In this document: piece by piece, positions 23,804-25,206 of the stretch
Position numbering within the stretch: the stretch's first letter is position 1
Layout of the letters: every line of letters begins with the position of its first letter
From: Rhodospirillales bacterium
GTDB taxonomy: Bacteria; Pseudomonadota; Alphaproteobacteria; Rhodospirillales_A; JACZKS01
DNA length: 25,206 bases
Direction of reading: 5' to 3'
NCBI GenBank assembly: GCA_018648445.1
Contig: JABGRG010000053.1
Span: 1 to 25,206, forward strand
Translations under genes and position numbers: made by a program
Notes under the pieces: model-generated
Database searches by the model: none
What the model saw: the letters and a program-made list of their open reading frames with translations, nothing else
Told to the model about the DNA's origin: nothing

Positions 23804-25126
23804 TTATTGCCACCACAATGCAAGGTTCGGGAATGCGACCAGCAGGCCAAGAGCAATCACCTGCATGCCAATGAACGGCAGCAGCGCGCGGAATATCATG
23901 TTCAGTGTGATTTCCGGCGGGGCCACGCTTTTCAGATAGAAAGCCGACGGCCCGAACGGCGGCGACAGGAACGACACCTGCATGTTCATGCAGAAAACCA
24001 CGCCGAACCATACCGGATCGTACCCCATTTTTATGATGATCGGCACGAAGATGGGCATGGTCAGCATGGCGATGCCGACCCAGTCGAGGAACATGCCCAA
24101 CATCAAAAGAATGCCCATCATGATCAGCAGCACGGCCAGCGGGCTGCCGCCACCCCATGAAATGATGGCATTCTCGACGAACTGGTTGCCGCCCATCAGG
24201 TTGTAAACGCCCACCAGAACGCTGGCCCCGATGCCGATCCAGATGATCATGCCGCAGGTTTCCATGGTCCGCCAGGCGCTCTTTTTCATCAGCTCGATGG
24301 TCAGTTCGCCGCGTATCCAGGTGCTGATGACAATACCAACAACGCCGATGCCCGACGCTTCCGTCACCGAGGCGACGCCCAGATAAATGCTGCCCAGAAC
24401 CGAGAAAGCGACCAGCACCGGCAGGATGACGCTTTTCATGGAAGCGAATTTTTCGCCCCACGACAGCACTTCCGTTTGTTCCGCCGTGATGGGCGCCAGA
24501 TCGTGGTTCATGTAACAACGAGCCAGCACGTAAATGATGTAGAACGAGCACAGAATGAAGGCCGGAACGAAAGCCGACGTGAACAGATCGCTGATGGAAA
24601 CGTTGGCCATCAGGCCATAAATGATCAGCACGATGCTGGGCGGCATCATGGTGCCCAGCGCGCCGCCGCCGCAAACCGTGCCGATGGCAAGGCTGCGGTC
24701 ATAGCCCAGGCGCAGCATCTGCGGCAATGCCAGCATGCCCAGCAAAACGGTCTCGCCACCGATAATCCCCGACATGGCGGCCAGGAACAACGCCACCACC
24801 AGGGTTTGAATGGCAACGCCGCCGCGCAGACGCCCCGCCACGATACGCATGGCGTTGAACAAATCCCGGGCAATGCCCGACTGGTCCAATATGGCGGCCA
24901 TCAGCACGAACATGGGAACGGCGATGAACACGTAGGATGTGGTGAAGCTGTAAATGCGGCTGGTAATCAGCGGCACCGCACTGGGACCGAACCAGCCGAC
25001 GGTGAAAAACAACGCCACCAAACCGGTCACAAAGGCCAGCGGCATGCCGGTAATCAACAGGGCGATCAGCATCCCCAGCATGAGGAAGGAGCCGTATTCA
25101 ATACCTAAGGATTGAAGATCAAACAT
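23804..25126 (-). CDS. dctM: TRAP transporter large permease subunit DctM
   Basis: 440-residue membrane protein with about 12-13 hydrophobic segments, the large subunit of a tripartite ATP-independent periplasmic transporter that imports carboxylates using the sodium or proton gradient. Family motifs include GMPLAFVTGLVAL, FVLMAAILDQSGIARDLF, GGGALGTMMPPSIVLIIYG and SPPFGPSAFYLKSVAPPEI. ATG 25126 is preceded by GGAGGG at 8 bp and overlaps the dctQ stop. No solute-binding protein (DctP) is in the window; it would be expected further upstream on this strand. The C-terminus precedes the enolase-superfamily gene by 24 bp. Confidence 0.93.
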   Translation of the reverse strand: MFDLQSLGIEYGSFLMLGMLIALLITGMPLAFVTGLVALFFTVGWFGPSAVPLITSRIYSFTTSYVFIAVPMFVLMAAILDQSGIARDLFNAMRIVAGRLRGGVAIQTLVVALFLAAMSGIIGGETVLLGMLALPQMLRLGYDRSLAIGTVCGGGALGTMMPPSIVLIIYGLMANVSISDLFTSAFVPAFILCSFYIIYVLARCYMNHDLAPITAEQTEVLSWGEKFASMKSVILPVLVAFSVLGSIYLGVASVTEASGIGVVGIVISTWIRGELTIELMKKSAWRTMETCGMIIWIGIGASVLVGVYNLMGGNQFVENAIISWGGGSPLAVLLIMMGILLMLGMFLDWVGIAMLTMPIFVPIIIKMGYDPVWFGVVFCMNMQVSFLSPPFGPSAFYLKSVAPPEITLNMIFRALLPFIGMQVIALGLLVAFPNLALWWQ

Positions 25127-25206
25127 CTGAATTGCCCTCCGCAGCCGGACGTTTGCGCAGAACATGGACAAGCCGCAGCGCGAATTGCAGCGTCATGACG
25201 ATCAAG
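25119..25206 (-). CDS. TRAP transporter small permease DctQ, C-terminal end (partial)
   Basis: On the minus strand an open frame enters from the right edge and ends at TGA 25121-25119, giving 28 residues that end LRKRPAAEGNSDV after a hydrophobic stretch (LIVMTLQFALRLVHVL). This is consistent with the last membrane helix and basic/polar tail of a DctQ subunit. It overlaps the dctM start by 8 bp, the usual dctQ-dctM arrangement. Identity is inferred mainly from position. Confidence 0.7.
   Translation of the reverse strand, partial: LIVMTLQFALRLVHVLRKRPAAEGNSDV

Overview
The window (about 25.2 kb, high GC) reads as chromosomal DNA of an alphaproteobacterium, most likely a Rhodospirillales-type organism. 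This is inferred from the complete ccoNOQP-ccoGHIS cluster, FixJ-like regulators with an alphaproteobacterial look, a TRAP transporter and a NikMLQO nickel system beside nikR. No rRNA, tRNA, insertion sequence or CRISPR array was seen. Coding density is very high, and no gene-free stretch exceeds about 220 bp.

Left part (1-3002): the last codons of an upstream gene overlap a TTG-started FixJ/NarL-type response regulator with an unusual ~90-residue C-terminal extension. It converges on a cytoplasmic-type molybdopterin/4Fe-4S oxidoreductase.

Respiratory block (3058-12203, + strand): a promoter-like sequence is followed by ccoN, ccoO, ccoQ, ccoP, ccoG, ccoH, ccoI, ccoS, a TauE/SafE-like membrane protein and a SCO-type copper chaperone. 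These encode the high-affinity cbb3 oxidase, its copper import and assembly factors, and probable CuB insertion helpers. Start/stop overlaps indicate one translationally coupled operon. A periplasmic PCu(A)C copper chaperone further along (16219) fits the same theme.

Regulator and housekeeping block (12421-16686): a full FixJ-type regulator with a possible FNR/FixK box upstream is followed by a paralogous receiver-only protein with no DNA-binding domain. Then come a small MarR-type repressor and an M17 aminopeptidase on the minus strand, and a GST-fold protein coupled to the PCu(A)C chaperone.

Nickel block (16689-21881): nikR and a membrane-bound class III nucleotidyl cyclase form a minus-strand pair. 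Divergent from them is an ECF-type nickel transporter, nikM-nikL-nikQ-nikO. The nikM gene appears to start at a rare ATA codon behind a perfect Shine-Dalgarno sequence. The nikR/nikM intergenic region carries a perfect 21-bp tandem repeat with helically phased TATGAT boxes, a strong candidate NikR operator. NikR, NikL and NikO all carry histidine-rich segments.

Right part (21874-25206, - strand): a catabolic operon with dctQ (partial), dctM, an enolase-superfamily acid-sugar dehydratase-like enzyme and an RraA-like aldolase/decarboxylase. Together these suggest uptake and breakdown of an unidentified sugar acid or related carboxylate.
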